Assembly: GCF_014084045.1 (NCBI RefSeq)
Contig: NZ_CP043732.1
Coordinates: 2,480,001-2,544,000, forward strand
DNA from: Microbacterium esteraromaticum
GTDB taxonomy: Bacteria > Actinomycetota > Actinomycetes > Actinomycetales > Microbacteriaceae
DNA: 64,000 bases
Direction: 5' to 3'
A program made the position numbers and the translations under genes. Shown in pieces: positions 40,115-47,507 of the stretch (positions are counted from its first letter, which is position 1; each line of letters begins with the position of its first letter). Below the pieces are notes generated by a model. It was given only the letters and a program-made list of their open reading frames with translations, was not told the DNA's origin and did not search any database.

Positions 40115-40573
40115 ATGGCTGGCGAAACCGAGATCACGATTGTCGGCAATCTGACCGCAGATCCCGAGCTGCGCTACACGCAGAACGGCCTGCCGGTGGC
40201 GAACTTCACCATCGCCTCGACCCCGCGCACGTTCGACCGTCAGGCCAACGAGTGGAAGGACGGCGAAGCGCTGTTCCTCCGCGCGTCGGTGTGGCGCGAG
40301 TTCGCCGAGCACGTCGCCGGGTCGCTGACGAAGGGCATGCGCGTCATCGCGCAGGGCCGTCTGCGTCAGCGCTCCTACCAGGACCGTGACGGCAACAACC
40401 GCACGGCCATCGAGCTGGAGGTTGACGAGATCGGTCCGTCGCTGCGTTATGCGACGGCACAGGTCACGCGGGCCGCATCCAACGGCGGTGGACAGTCACG
40501 CCCGCAGCAGCAGCAGGCCACGGATGACGCATGGTCGACCCCGGGCAGCTTCGGCGACGACACCCCGTTCTGA
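40115..40573 (+). CDS. ssb: single-stranded DNA-binding protein
   Basis: OB-fold protein of 152 residues. [31 protein letters not shown] and [15 protein letters not shown] match SSB, and the C-terminus ends in the acidic DDTPF tip used to recruit partner proteins. GAGGAG precedes ATG 40115. A phage-encoded SSB for the RecE-like/replication module. Confidence 0.95.
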   Translation: MAGETEITIVGNLTADPELRYTQNGLPVANFTIASTPRTFDRQANEWKDGEALFLRASVWREFAEHVAGSLTKGMRVIAQGRLRQRSYQDRDGNNRTAIELEVDEIGPSLRYATAQVTRAASNGGGQSRPQQQQATDDAWSTPGSFGDDTPF

Positions 40574-40584
40574 AAGGCGACGAC

Positions 40585-40932
40585 ATGACCAACATCGACG
40601 AAGCGTGGACACGACTAAAAGACGATCTGACGAACGGCGTCCTCAGGGGCGAAGGCGCCGAGGATGTCCGCGCTGTCCTGGATGCCCTGGATGCCGCCCG
40701 CCGGGAACGCGACGAAGCACGCGCTGACATTCTCCGAATGGGGCAGGACGAGACAAGGGCGCTATACGAGCGCGATGCCCTCGCCGCTGTCATCGAACGG
40801 GCGCGAGCGTGGGCGGAGGACCCGTACAACCGACAGACGGGCCGGATTTCGGGCTTGGACAACGTGCTCTCCGCCGTACCTGCTGATGTTCTCCGTAACC
40901 CGTACCGCGAGACGAAGGAGCGAGACAGATGA
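40585..40932 (+). CDS. helical phage protein
   Basis: Protein of 115 residues starting 11 nt after ssb; coiled-coil-like AVLDALDAARRERDEARADI and a C-terminal RARAWAEDPYNRQTG. Overlaps the next gene by 4 nt. Unknown function. Confidence 0.6.
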   Translation: MTNIDEAWTRLKDDLTNGVLRGEGAEDVRAVLDALDAARRERDEARADILRMGQDETRALYERDALAAVIERARAWAEDPYNRQTGRISGLDNVLSAVPADVLRNPYRETKERDR

Positions 40933-41225
40933 TCTACAAGCCGAACCAGCGCGTCGCGTACTACCGCGTGACCGGCAAGAGCGAACGGTGCCCCGCGCAG
41001 GTCGAGATCGGTGGAGTCCTGATCGACAAGCTCCGCGGCAAGGCGACGACGTGGGACTTCTACAACTCGCGAACGGGTGCGACGGGGTGGGTAGCGGGTG
41101 AATGCATCGGCTACGCGCGCGTCGACCCGCAGACGATGAAGCCCGTCCCCGAGCCCGCCCTGCAACTGGTGCTGGATGGGATGCGGGAAGCGACCCCGAA
41201 GGAGCAGGCCGATGACCACCGATGA
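40929..41225 (+). CDS. small beta-rich phage protein
   Basis: Protein of 98 residues (MIYKPNQRVAYYRVTGKSER start) with short beta-like repeats around WDFYNSRTGATGWVAGE. Unknown function. Overlaps the Pth2-like gene by 14 nt. Confidence 0.6.
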   Translation: MIYKPNQRVAYYRVTGKSERCPAQVEIGGVLIDKLRGKATTWDFYNSRTGATGWVAGECIGYARVDPQTMKPVPEPALQLVLDGMREATPKEQADDHR

Positions 41226-41733
41226 CCGTAAGCGAGACCTGATCGACGACGGGCGCATCCGAATCTGGGTGAACTCGGGGGAGAAGATGAGCCGTGGGAA
41301 GTACGCCGCGGCGGCAGTCCACGCCGCACTGACAGCGGCGGGCGTGCATCCGGGCGTTCCCGTCATCGTGCTCGGTGGGCAACGCGATCACATTGAGCGG
41401 ATGAGCACCGTGATCCGTGACGCGGGGCGCACGGAGGTCGAGCCGGGGACGGCGACAGCCGGAACCGATTACGTGTTCGAGGCCGCGCACGCCCCGACCG
41501 ACGACGAGCAGGCATGGGCCGAGTACCGGGATGCGGCCCCTGAGAACAACACGCCGGATCAGCGGCGGGCATTCTTCGCTGCTCTCCGTCGCCCCGTGTC
41601 TCCGGAGCCGAGCGAAGAAGACCTGAACGCGGAGTACGACGCGCGGCTGGGGGACGGTGACAGCGACGATTACCCGGATGCTGAAGGCCTTGCCGCTCTG
41701 CGTGCTGCTGCCGAAGAAGGGAAGAACCGATGA
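41212..41733 (+). CDS. peptidyl-tRNA hydrolase 2-like protein
   Basis: Protein of 173 residues. KMSRGKYAAAAVHAAL at 25-40 and VIRDAGRTEVEPGTATAG at about 67-84 match the two best conserved parts of Pth2, which frees tRNA from stalled peptidyl-tRNA, mainly in archaea and eukaryotes. The acidic C-terminal extension (EEDLNAEYDARLGDGDSDD) is extra. A phage tRNA-Trp gene lies 2 kb downstream, which makes a tRNA-related role attractive but unproven. Confidence 0.68.
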   Translation: MTTDDRKRDLIDDGRIRIWVNSGEKMSRGKYAAAAVHAALTAAGVHPGVPVIVLGGQRDHIERMSTVIRDAGRTEVEPGTATAGTDYVFEAAHAPTDDEQAWAEYRDAAPENNTPDQRRAFFAALRRPVSPEPSEEDLNAEYDARLGDGDSDDYPDAEGLAALRAAAEEGKNR

Positions 41734-41942
41734 CCGAGCAGGACGAGATCGCCGCCGAGCGTGTAGCTCTGCGCGACGTGCGAGAGAAATTCGGGAAGAA
41801 GGTGGGCCACGACTGCGACGAATGGATGTGCCAGAAGACCGTCGATGACGGGGTGCTCTTCCGGGTGAACCCCCGCGGCCGTCCTGGCATCTTCATGTGC
41901 GCGGAGCATGCCGCTGTCACCGACCAAGGAGAGAACCGATGA
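41730..41942 (+). CDS. small Cys/His phage protein
   Basis: The 70-residue product has HDCDEWMCQKTV and a late FMCAEHAAV, a possible metal site. Overlaps neighbours by 4 nt on each side. Unknown function. Confidence 0.58.
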   Translation: MTEQDEIAAERVALRDVREKFGKKVGHDCDEWMCQKTVDDGVLFRVNPRGRPGIFMCAEHAAVTDQGENR

Positions 41943-42079
41943 GCGAGACATGGCAGCAGGCATACGAGCGCATCCTTGCGGAGGTCGAGGTGGACATGCC
42001 CGATGCCGACGAAGCGGACCAGTACAAGGAATACCGGCTCCGCTGTGCGCAGTGGAAGTACGAGAGGGGAATCCAGTGA
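41939..42079 (+). CDS. 46-residue phage protein
   Basis: Starts at ATG 41939 in an overlap; acidic and helical (EVEVDMPDADEADQYKEYR). Unknown function. Confidence 0.55.
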   Translation: MSETWQQAYERILAEVEVDMPDADEADQYKEYRLRCAQWKYERGIQ

Positions 42080-42402
42080 GCGAGTACACGCCGACGACGG
42101 AAGAGGTGCGTGAGGCGATCGCCGAGTGGGCGTGGTCACGACGCATGTTCCGGCCGGAGCTCGCCGATAGCGACGGGAAGGAAGCCGATCGTTGGCTGGC
42201 CGCTCACGATGCCGAGAAGGACTACGAGATCGCGAAGCAGGGGGACATCATCGCCCTGCTTCGCGAGGACGAGGCTGAACTTCACCGCCTGCGCGCAGGT
42301 GTCCTACCCGAGGAACCGAGCAACCACGAGGACTGGTGTCACAAGGTGACGGGATGCACCGAACGTTACCACTGCACATGCGACCGCGAGGAGAGGCGAT
42401 GA
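42076..42402 (+). CDS. phage protein with YTPTTE N-terminal module, copy 1
   Basis: Protein of 108 residues from GTG 42076. It shares with the next gene the start SEYTPTTEEVREAI, then DRWLAAHDAE and AGVLPEEP, but ends differently (HKVTGCTERYHCTCDREERR). It looks like a shared tag or docking module joined to variable C-termini. Unknown function. Confidence 0.62.
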   Translation: MSEYTPTTEEVREAIAEWAWSRRMFRPELADSDGKEADRWLAAHDAEKDYEIAKQGDIIALLREDEAELHRLRAGVLPEEPSNHEDWCHKVTGCTERYHCTCDREERR

Positions 42403-42803
42403 CCGAGTACACGCCGACGACCGAGAACGTGCGGTCGGTCCACGCGCATGGTGGCGCGGGGCAAGTAACAGAACGACGCCGAGCTATGTTCGACCGCTGG
42501 CTGGCCGCTCACGATGCCGAGGTGCGCGCCGGTGTCGTACCCGAGGAACCGGAATGGGAGTACATGACGCCGCGGGGCTTCGGCTACACCGAGATCAAGG
42601 TGGCGAACTACGCAGGCCAACCGGAGCGAACGTTCAGCATCCAGCAGTCGAGCCTCGCGACCGAATGCCAGGTGTGGATCGGCTTGGACGACGACCGGGC
42701 GCACATGAGCGTCGAGCAGGCAACTCGCGTCCGAGACGCACTGAATGCGTTCCTCGCGTCGGCGTGGCTGCCCGTAGAGCAGGAAGGAAACACCGATGAC
42801 TGA
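42399..42803 (+). CDS. phage protein with YTPTTE N-terminal module, copy 2
   Basis: Protein of 134 residues with MTEYTPTTENVRS, FDRWLAAHDAE and AGVVPEEPE in common with copy 1, then a different C-terminal domain (GFGYTEIKVANYAGQPE). Tandem duplication followed by domain replacement is likely. Unknown function. Confidence 0.62.
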   Translation: MTEYTPTTENVRSVHAHGGAGQVTERRRAMFDRWLAAHDAEVRAGVVPEEPEWEYMTPRGFGYTEIKVANYAGQPERTFSIQQSSLATECQVWIGLDDDRAHMSVEQATRVRDALNAFLASAWLPVEQEGNTDD

Positions 42804-43454
42804 GCTTTCTGATGCGATGAGGAGACTCACCGACACGTGGACGATGCGGGTAAGTGTTGGTGACGGTGATCGAGACCAGCACTTCCCACCCCTCGTCGAC
42901 ATGCTGCGGTCGAGGATCGTCCCGGACGGGAACCAGACCGGTGGGGGTTCAGCGGTCAACACCCGCAACGTGTTGGATGTGAAGTCGCTCGACCTGCTCA
43001 CCCACATTCAGGATGTTGCCCGAGCATGGCTGCAGGAATGGCGCATCGTCGCGACCGGTGAACTGAAGACCGACCTACGAAGCTACTGGGGTCACCTCAA
43101 CACCCTCCACAACACCGACGCCATGGACGACGTGACGTTCGAGCACCTCGCCGCCTACCCAGACACGTGGGCCGTCAACATCTGGGACCTCATCGAACCA
43201 CCCATCCGTGTATCCGTCCGCGGCCTGCCCTGCCCCGCTGCGGCGTCGGGAAGATCGTCAACACGAACGGGGACCAGGCGGACAACCTGATGATCCTGTG
43301 GCGTGACGGGCAGGAACCCACCGCGGAATGTCAGGCTTCGGAATGCGGGGCGATCTGGGTGGGAGATCAGGGGCTTGAGGGGTTGGGGAAGGAAGCCGGC
43401 CTCGAGATCGATTTCCAGGCGTTGTGGGAAGCGAGGGCCGCGCGACACGCCTGA
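42796..43454 (+). pseudogene. zinc-ribbon phage protein with single-base frameshift
   Basis: The first part (ATG 42796, MTELSDAMRRLTDTW) runs to about 43235, ending in IRVSVRGLPCP. The next frame continues with CGVGKIVNTNGDQADNLMIL, then CQASECGAIWVGDQGLEGLG, to a stop at 43454. Restoring one C in the CCCC run at 43233-43236 would rejoin them as a CP-x-C zinc-binding protein of about 219 residues. It is either a real decay event or a homopolymer sequencing error. Confidence 0.72.
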
Positions 43455-43487
43455 ATTACAGGCATGTCATTCGGCCCCGTTTTCATG

Positions 43488-43561
43488 TATACTCGGGGTT
43501 AGTTCAGGAGAAGACCGTCTCCTGCCAGGCCGCTTCACCATTCAGGTGGGTGGCCTTTTTT
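43488..43561 (+). ncRNA. candidate phage small RNA with promoter and terminator
   Basis: TATACT at 43488-43493 is a near-ideal -10, with a weak -35 (TGTCAT, 43465-43470) 17 nt upstream. The predicted RNA, from about 43500, folds into a perfect 7-bp hairpin (43505-43511 with 43518-43524) and then an imperfect stem 43527-43556 ending in T6 at 43556-43561, a canonical intrinsic terminator. There is no open frame. Length would be about 60 nt. It could also be an attenuator for the downstream tRNA region. Confidence 0.58.
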
Positions 43562-43705
43562 GATCCCTCCCGGACAGGCTCGGTGTTCATTCCTGGGCAA
43601 GCCGGTCGTAGGGCGCTGCGGTGACTCGCAGCAACCGAAGCGCGCACCCCCAGGCGCGCCACAACTGAATAAGCCTCGAGCCAGTACGGCTGCGGCGAGG
43701 CACAT
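43562..43705 (+). other. structured noncoding stretch before tRNA-Trp
   Basis: No gene is seen. Short hairpins occur, including GCTGCG/CGCAGC near 43612-43631 and CCTCG...CGAGG near 43673-43700. These may be part of the tRNA precursor or another RNA. Confidence 0.4.
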
Positions 43706-43776
43706 TGGTCCCAAGTGTTACGGCAGCACGGCGGTCTCCAAAACCGCAGGCCTTGGTTCGACTCCAAGGGGATCAG
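43706..43776 (+). tRNA. phage-encoded tRNA-Trp (anticodon CCA)
   Basis: Cloverleaf of 71 nt: acceptor TGGTCCC/GGGATCA (one G-U), D-stem GTGT/GCAC, anticodon stem GCGGT/ACCGC with loop CTCCAAA (CCA at 43738-43740), T-arm CTTGG/CCAAG with loop TTCGACT, discriminator G43776 as in bacterial tRNA-Trp. No encoded CCA. It is on the phage coding strand. Confidence 0.88.
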
Positions 43777-44047
43777 CAATGCGAGGTCAACGCGCCGGAT
43801 AAGCGACTGAGCCAACTGGGCCAAGTACACGCGTTCCGGACGCCGCGATGGTGCACCCCTCGCAGAAGACCCCAAGTGACCTCATCTTCATGAGAGTGCG
43901 GCCGAGATAGCGTTCGACGGCTTGGGGCACCTTTTCCGCATATCGCTTCCGGGTCTGCCGGTCGGACGATCCCTGCGGGCACTAACAACCGAATAGGGCA
44001 TATCTGGGTTTAACGCCCGCACAGGGCATACCGAAAGGGGCGGCACC
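43777..44047 (+). other. noncoding stretch after tRNA-Trp
   Basis: No convincing gene. GGTGCACCCC near 43848 can pair with GGGGCACC near 43930 over about 83 nt, but no good T-arm or anticodon loop forms, so it is not called as a tRNA. GGGCATA occurs twice near 44000-44025. Confidence 0.4.
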
Positions 44048-44284
44048 GTGTCGCTGGAATCACGTCTCGCGGCACCGCCCGCACCCAAGAATTCCCAAAC
44101 GATCCTTGACCGGTGGTACGCCAACCGGCCCGAATCAGAACAAGCCGCGATCCGCAAAGCTGTCACCGACCCGGCCTGGCGCCACGTCGACCTGCAGCGC
44201 GTCCTCGAAGATGAGGGCGCACCGAAACTCGCGGACACGTCATTCGGTTCGTGGCGGAGACGGCGGGCAGAAGAATGGGCCTGA
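44048..44284 (+). CDS. small phage protein
   Basis: Protein of 78 residues from GTG 44048 with AAAGGGG upstream. TILDRWYANRPESEQAAIRK and a C-terminal SFGSWRRRRAEEWA suggest a DNA-binding or terminase-accessory peptide. Overlaps the next gene by 10 nt. Confidence 0.6.
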   Translation: MSLESRLAAPPAPKNSQTILDRWYANRPESEQAAIRKAVTDPAWRHVDLQRVLEDEGAPKLADTSFGSWRRRRAEEWA

Positions 44285-45105
44285 CCGAAAAGCTCGCCAT
44301 CAACCCCAAGGTCCGCAACCGCATCCTGATCCTCGACGTCGAACGCGTCAACGGAATCACCCTGCAGCACTGGTGGGACCGGAAGGATCTGCAGAAGCGG
44401 TACATCCACCACGAAACGGTGATCCGCGAACCCCGCACGACGATCGTCTGCGCGAAGTGGTACGACCAGCCCGACGTGATGCGATTCACCGAATGGGACA
44501 AGGGCGGCCGCGGACAGTTCCTCAAGCGAGTGCACGGGCTCATGGCTCGAGCTGACATCCTCGTCGGCCACAACCTCGACAATGCTGACGTGCCCTGGCT
44601 GGTGGGTGACTTCCACCTTCCCCGCGAAGGACACAAGCACCGCCCGTCCCTGCCGCCGCTGCCGCCGTTCAAAACGGTCGACACGCTGAAGGTCATGCGC
44701 TCCCAGTTCAAATCGGGGGCGCCGTTCAAATCGTTGGATGCCCTGTGCAAGCTCCTCGGCATCCCCGCGAAGACGGACGTTTACGACCCGGAGGCGATGG
44801 AACGCGCCGTGGCTGGTTCGGTGGAGGACAGGGTTCGGTTGACGGACTACTGCGAGGGTGACGTGATCGCCACGCAGGGCCTTTACGACACCCTCCGCCC
44901 GTACATCAAGAACCACCCGGCACTGTTCATCGACGGGAAGAACAAACTCACCGTCTGCAACAGGTGTGGTCACGAAGCGGAACCCACCCCACGCAAGTAC
45001 GTCGCCAACGTGCTGTCGTACAGCATGCTGCGTTGCACCAACTGCCAGGGGTACACGCGGCTCTCCATCGAGCCGGAACGCATGTCGATTGTGAGGGGCG
45101 TGTGA
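44275..45105 (+). CDS. RNase H-fold 3'-5' exonuclease with zinc ribbon
   Basis: Protein of 276 residues. The DnaQ-like core has RILILDVERVNG (first acidic pair), then LVGHNLDNADVPWLVGDF and a late DYCEGDVIATQGLYDTL. A C-terminal zinc ribbon uses CNRCG and CTNCQ. Probably acts on phage or host nucleic acid during replication. Overlap with the next gene is TGATG. Confidence 0.8.
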   Translation: MGLTEKLAINPKVRNRILILDVERVNGITLQHWWDRKDLQKRYIHHETVIREPRTTIVCAKWYDQPDVMRFTEWDKGGRGQFLKRVHGLMARADILVGHNLDNADVPWLVGDFHLPREGHKHRPSLPPLPPFKTVDTLKVMRSQFKSGAPFKSLDALCKLLGIPAKTDVYDPEAMERAVAGSVEDRVRLTDYCEGDVIATQGLYDTLRPYIKNHPALFIDGKNKLTVCNRCGHEAEPTPRKYVANVLSYSMLRCTNCQGYTRLSIEPERMSIVRGV

Positions 45106-45446
45106 TGGCAAGCCTGCACGAGTACCTCGAAGACTATGCGGCCCGGCATCCAGGGGTGCGCGAAGAGTGGGCTGAGCGAGCCGCGAAGTTCTTTGCGGAG
45201 ACGGACGACGTGCCGGACCCGATTGAGCCGCGAGATTGCACTAAGCCTCACCCCGAACCGGCCGGGCCAAACATGGACCTCGGGCAATGCGCCGATTGCT
45301 GGATGCCCATAGGCGTGATGCGCCCCGATGGAGAGTCCTTCGGTTGGCACAGCGCCGACTGCTCGCTGCCGATGAGGCATTCGGGCTACTGCCAACCCGG
45401 AGGCGTCGGGCACGCAATTCCCGATGGCTGGAAGATCCGCGGCTAA
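45105..45446 (+). CDS. unknown phage protein with Cys/His motif
   Basis: Protein of 113 residues. The N-terminus is helical (LHEYLEDYAARHPGVREEW); the C-terminal half has CADCWMP, HSADCSLP and GHAIPDGW, a possible zinc site. Unknown function. Confidence 0.6.
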   Translation: MASLHEYLEDYAARHPGVREEWAERAAKFFAETDDVPDPIEPRDCTKPHPEPAGPNMDLGQCADCWMPIGVMRPDGESFGWHSADCSLPMRHSGYCQPGGVGHAIPDGWKIRG

Positions 45447-45468
45447 CCACATCGAAGGGGATGTGATC

Positions 45469-45645
45469 GTGTATGAGGAAACGTCTTCGTATGTAGCTTG
45501 TGACCAGTGTGGGGCAGCGCGCGCCTTGTGGGTTGTCGCGCTCCCCTCCGGTCGCTCGCTTTTCTACTGCGGACACCACCTGGACGGCAACCGAACCGCC
45601 CTCACGGACGGCGGCGCGCTCATCTACGAGGTGGTCGCATGTTGA
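45469..45645 (+). CDS. DUF7455-like zinc-ribbon protein
   Basis: The 58-residue product from GTG 45469 has CDQCGAARALWVVALPSGR and FYCGHHLDGN, matching the small actinobacterial/actinophage zinc-ribbon family. AAGGGG lies 8 nt upstream of this GTG, which is preferred to the longer frame from 45424. Confidence 0.68.
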   Translation: MYEETSSYVACDQCGAARALWVVALPSGRSLFYCGHHLDGNRTALTDGGALIYEVVAC

Positions 45646-45746
45646 CCGACCGGGACATCATCATCAACCTCGCCATCGCACACCACGAAGGCGAGGGCGA
45701 CTGGCAGCTGAACCCTCAGCATCACGTAGGTGAAGACGATGAGTAA
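45639..45746 (+). CDS. 35-residue phage peptide
   Basis: Starts at ATG 45639 overlapping the previous stop; MLTDRDIIINLAIAHHEGEG followed by an acidic end. Unknown function. Confidence 0.5.
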   Translation: MLTDRDIIINLAIAHHEGEGDWQLNPQHHVGEDDE

Positions 45747-45858
45747 CTGCACCGACACGTACGGTGACCTGACCTGCATCCTCAAGGTCGGCCACGCGGT
45801 ACCACACAAGCACCGCACCGACACCGAGTTCGTGTGGTGGCAGAAGGAACGACGATGA
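45739..45858 (+). CDS. 39-residue phage peptide
   Basis: Starts at ATG 45739 overlapping the previous gene and ends in an overlap with the next. Contains CTDTYGDLTC and GHAVPHKHRTD. The overlapping chain supports translation. Unknown function. Confidence 0.5.
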   Translation: MSNCTDTYGDLTCILKVGHAVPHKHRTDTEFVWWQKERR

Positions 45859-46037
45859 ACGACTCAACCGTCACCCTGCACATGCAACCCCTCATCGAAT
45901 CCATCCCCGGCGACTGCCCGACCTGTGGGTTCGAAGCACTCCGATGGTTGCGTGTCTACCGCCTCGCAGAGACCGGCGTCACCATGCTCGGCGAACGCCT
46001 CTACTGCGGCAGATGCAAAGCGGAGGAGAAGCGATGA
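45855..46037 (+). CDS. small zinc-ribbon protein
   Basis: The 60-residue product has CPTCGFEALRW and LYCGRCKAEE, a plain zinc ribbon. ATGA overlaps on both sides. Unknown function. Confidence 0.62.
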   Translation: MNDSTVTLHMQPLIESIPGDCPTCGFEALRWLRVYRLAETGVTMLGERLYCGRCKAEEKR

Positions 46038-46225
46038 GCGAAGAAGATGTCCCCGCTTACGCCGCGAGCTTAGTCGATTCAATGGCGCACGACTGGCATG
46101 ACGCATCCGACCACGCCAAGGACGGGGCCCCGTTCGGTGCATGGCTTACATGCAACTGTGAGCGGATCGCCCGCCGCGCATTCAAGCTGGGATGGCTACC
46201 CGAAAGTATCGAGTTTCATGGATGA
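46034..46225 (+). CDS. small phage protein
   Basis: Protein of 63 residues with DWHDASDHAKDGAPFGAWL and CNCERIARRAFKLGWLPE. GGAGGAG precedes ATG 46034. Unknown function. Confidence 0.58.
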   Translation: MSEEDVPAYAASLVDSMAHDWHDASDHAKDGAPFGAWLTCNCERIARRAFKLGWLPESIEFHG

Positions 46226-46373
46226 GCGCATCGAACGCCTGCTCAACAAAGCCGAAGAAGCAATCGACCGCAACAATGTCGACCAAGCCGACGCATACCG
46301 TGTCCTCGCATCCCAAACCGCATACCTGCGCCGCAAGGAAGCGAAAGCCCTCAACCGGGCACTCGTCGACTAA
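46218..46373 (+). CDS. small helical phage protein
   Basis: The 51-residue frame is almost all helix (DERIERLLNKAEEAIDRNNV, then LRRKEAKALNRALVD). Overlaps the previous gene by 8 nt. Unknown function. Confidence 0.55.
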   Translation: MDERIERLLNKAEEAIDRNNVDQADAYRVLASQTAYLRRKEAKALNRALVD

Positions 46374-46442
46374 CACACTTGCCCCACCCCACAACCGACC
46401 ACATCATGCAGGGCCGACCGTGGCGAGTCCGGGCAAACATTC

Positions 46443-46471
46443 GGGGGTTGGTCACACACTGACCAACCCCC
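46443..46471 (+). terminator. perfect 12-bp hairpin after the small-gene cluster
   Basis: GGGGGTTGGTCA (46443-46454) pairs perfectly with 46460-46471 around a 5-nt loop (CACAC). No T-run follows. It lies 70 nt after the last small gene and 36 nt before the next ATG. Candidate terminator or processing site; nothing else is seen in 46374-46506. Confidence 0.6.
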
Positions 46472-46506
46472 ACCCTTACTTCCCCCGTCTCAAAGAGGAG
46501 ACAACC

Positions 46507-46620
46507 ATGTCATGGATGCAACACGAATGCGTCGTCTGTGGAGAGACCGTCCCATCACTACGGGCCAGTCTCTGCCACTGCGACAGCTACGAACCCATCG
46601 ACGACCTCACCGAAGACTGA
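46507..46620 (+). CDS. 37-residue Cys-containing phage peptide
   Basis: Starts at ATG 46507 with GAGGAG upstream. MSWMQHECVVCGETV and LCHCDSYEP suggest metal binding. Unknown function. Confidence 0.55.
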   Translation: MSWMQHECVVCGETVPSLRASLCHCDSYEPIDDLTED

Positions 46621-46622
46621 CC

Positions 46623-46754
46623 ATGACACCCGTGGAACGCGGATGCCTCTACGGCATCGGCATCCTCTCCGGCATCATCATGATCACCCGCGGCGTCGAC
46701 ACCTGGTTCACCCACCTCGAAAACCAATACTGGGCACGCAAGAGCCGCGCTTAA
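46623..46754 (+). CDS. 43-residue membrane peptide
   Basis: Starts two nt after the previous stop. One hydrophobic helix (GCLYGIGILSGIIMITRG) then a polar tail ending NQYWARKSRA. Unknown function. Confidence 0.52.
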   Translation: MTPVERGCLYGIGILSGIIMITRGVDTWFTHLENQYWARKSRA

Positions 46755-46773
46755 GCGTAAGTGAGGGGAGAGC

Positions 46774-47050
46774 ATGTCCCTCATCCCTCGCAACGACGCG
46801 CTCCGGAAGAAGCACCGAGCAATCATCGCCAAGTCGAAGCCCGCTTGCCACATCTGTGGGGGCGCTATCGATTTCACCCTCAAGTTCCCCGACCCCCGCT
46901 GCTTCGTAGTGGACCACGTAGTCCCCATCGCGAAAGGGGGCTCCGACGCGCTGTTCAACAAAAAGGCAGCGCACCACCCACGAATGCAACAGCAAGAAGC
47001 GAGCTCGCGACTACGCGCCCATCGTCAGGCGGTCCGGCTCAGTCAAGTGA
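46774..47050 (+). pseudogene. HNH endonuclease (fifth), frameshifted
   Basis: MSLIPRNDALRKKHRAIIAK, then CHICGGAID and CFVVDHVVPIAKGG give a clear HNH start. After NKK the annotated frame becomes nonsense, while the frame reached by removing one A from the A5 run at 46960-46964 reads HECNSKKRARDYAPIVRR and stops at 47050, completing the HNH core. So one extra base breaks the gene, or the base is a sequencing error. HNH genes at this position next to terminase can be needed for packaging. Confidence 0.75.
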
Positions 47051-47065
47051 TGGACAGGGGGATGT

Positions 47066-47407
47066 ATGCCTACATCGCCAGCATCACTCCAGCGAAGAGT
47101 CAGGCACGCCGCCGACGTTCTGGACGCGTACAAGAAGGCCGCAGGCTGCGCCGACTGTGGCTTCAACGCCTGGCCCGAGGCGCTGCAATTCGACCATGAA
47201 GACCCGCGCACGAAGCTACGCGCGCTCGGATGGTACGACGATAGGTCGAAGCTGAAGAGCCGGGCCAAGCTGCAAGGCTTCCTGCGCCATGTCCAGCTCT
47301 ACTGCACCGTGCGTTGTGCCAACTGCCATGCGCACCGCACCAAGCTTGCTGGCCACTACTACATGGGCAAGCAGAGGAACGAACCCGCGTTCGAAACTCT
47401 GTTCTAG
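47066..47407 (+). CDS. HNH-like nuclease (sixth), next to terminase
   Basis: Protein of 113 residues. CADCGFNAWPEALQFDHEDP and a C-terminal CTVRCANCHAHRTKL form a compact zinc-linked HNH variant. It lies directly upstream of terS, a common place for the HNH protein that assists terminase in HK97-like phages. Confidence 0.78.
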   Translation: MPTSPASLQRRVRHAADVLDAYKKAAGCADCGFNAWPEALQFDHEDPRTKLRALGWYDDRSKLKSRAKLQGFLRHVQLYCTVRCANCHAHRTKLAGHYYMGKQRNEPAFETLF

Positions 47408-47434
47408 ACCCAGGGCGGGGTACCCCTTCGGCCC

Positions 47435-47484
47435 AACGTCAAAGTACCTCCGGGGCTTGGGATCATCTCTCCCTGACGTTTTTT
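47435..47484 (+). terminator. possible terminator before the late operon
   Basis: AACGTCA (47435-47441) can pair with TGACGTT (47474-47480), which runs into TTTTC. The loop is long (32 nt), so confidence is low. It would separate early from late transcripts. No late promoter could be picked out with confidence in 47408-47507. Confidence 0.35.
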
Positions 47485-47507
47485 CTTGTTGCCGCGCGGA
47501 GGTGCCC

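Noticed and set aside
43848..43930. Possible second phage tRNA (GGTGCACCCC...GGGGCACC)
   Set aside because: The ends pair, but the T-stem fails after three pairs and no proper anticodon loop forms.
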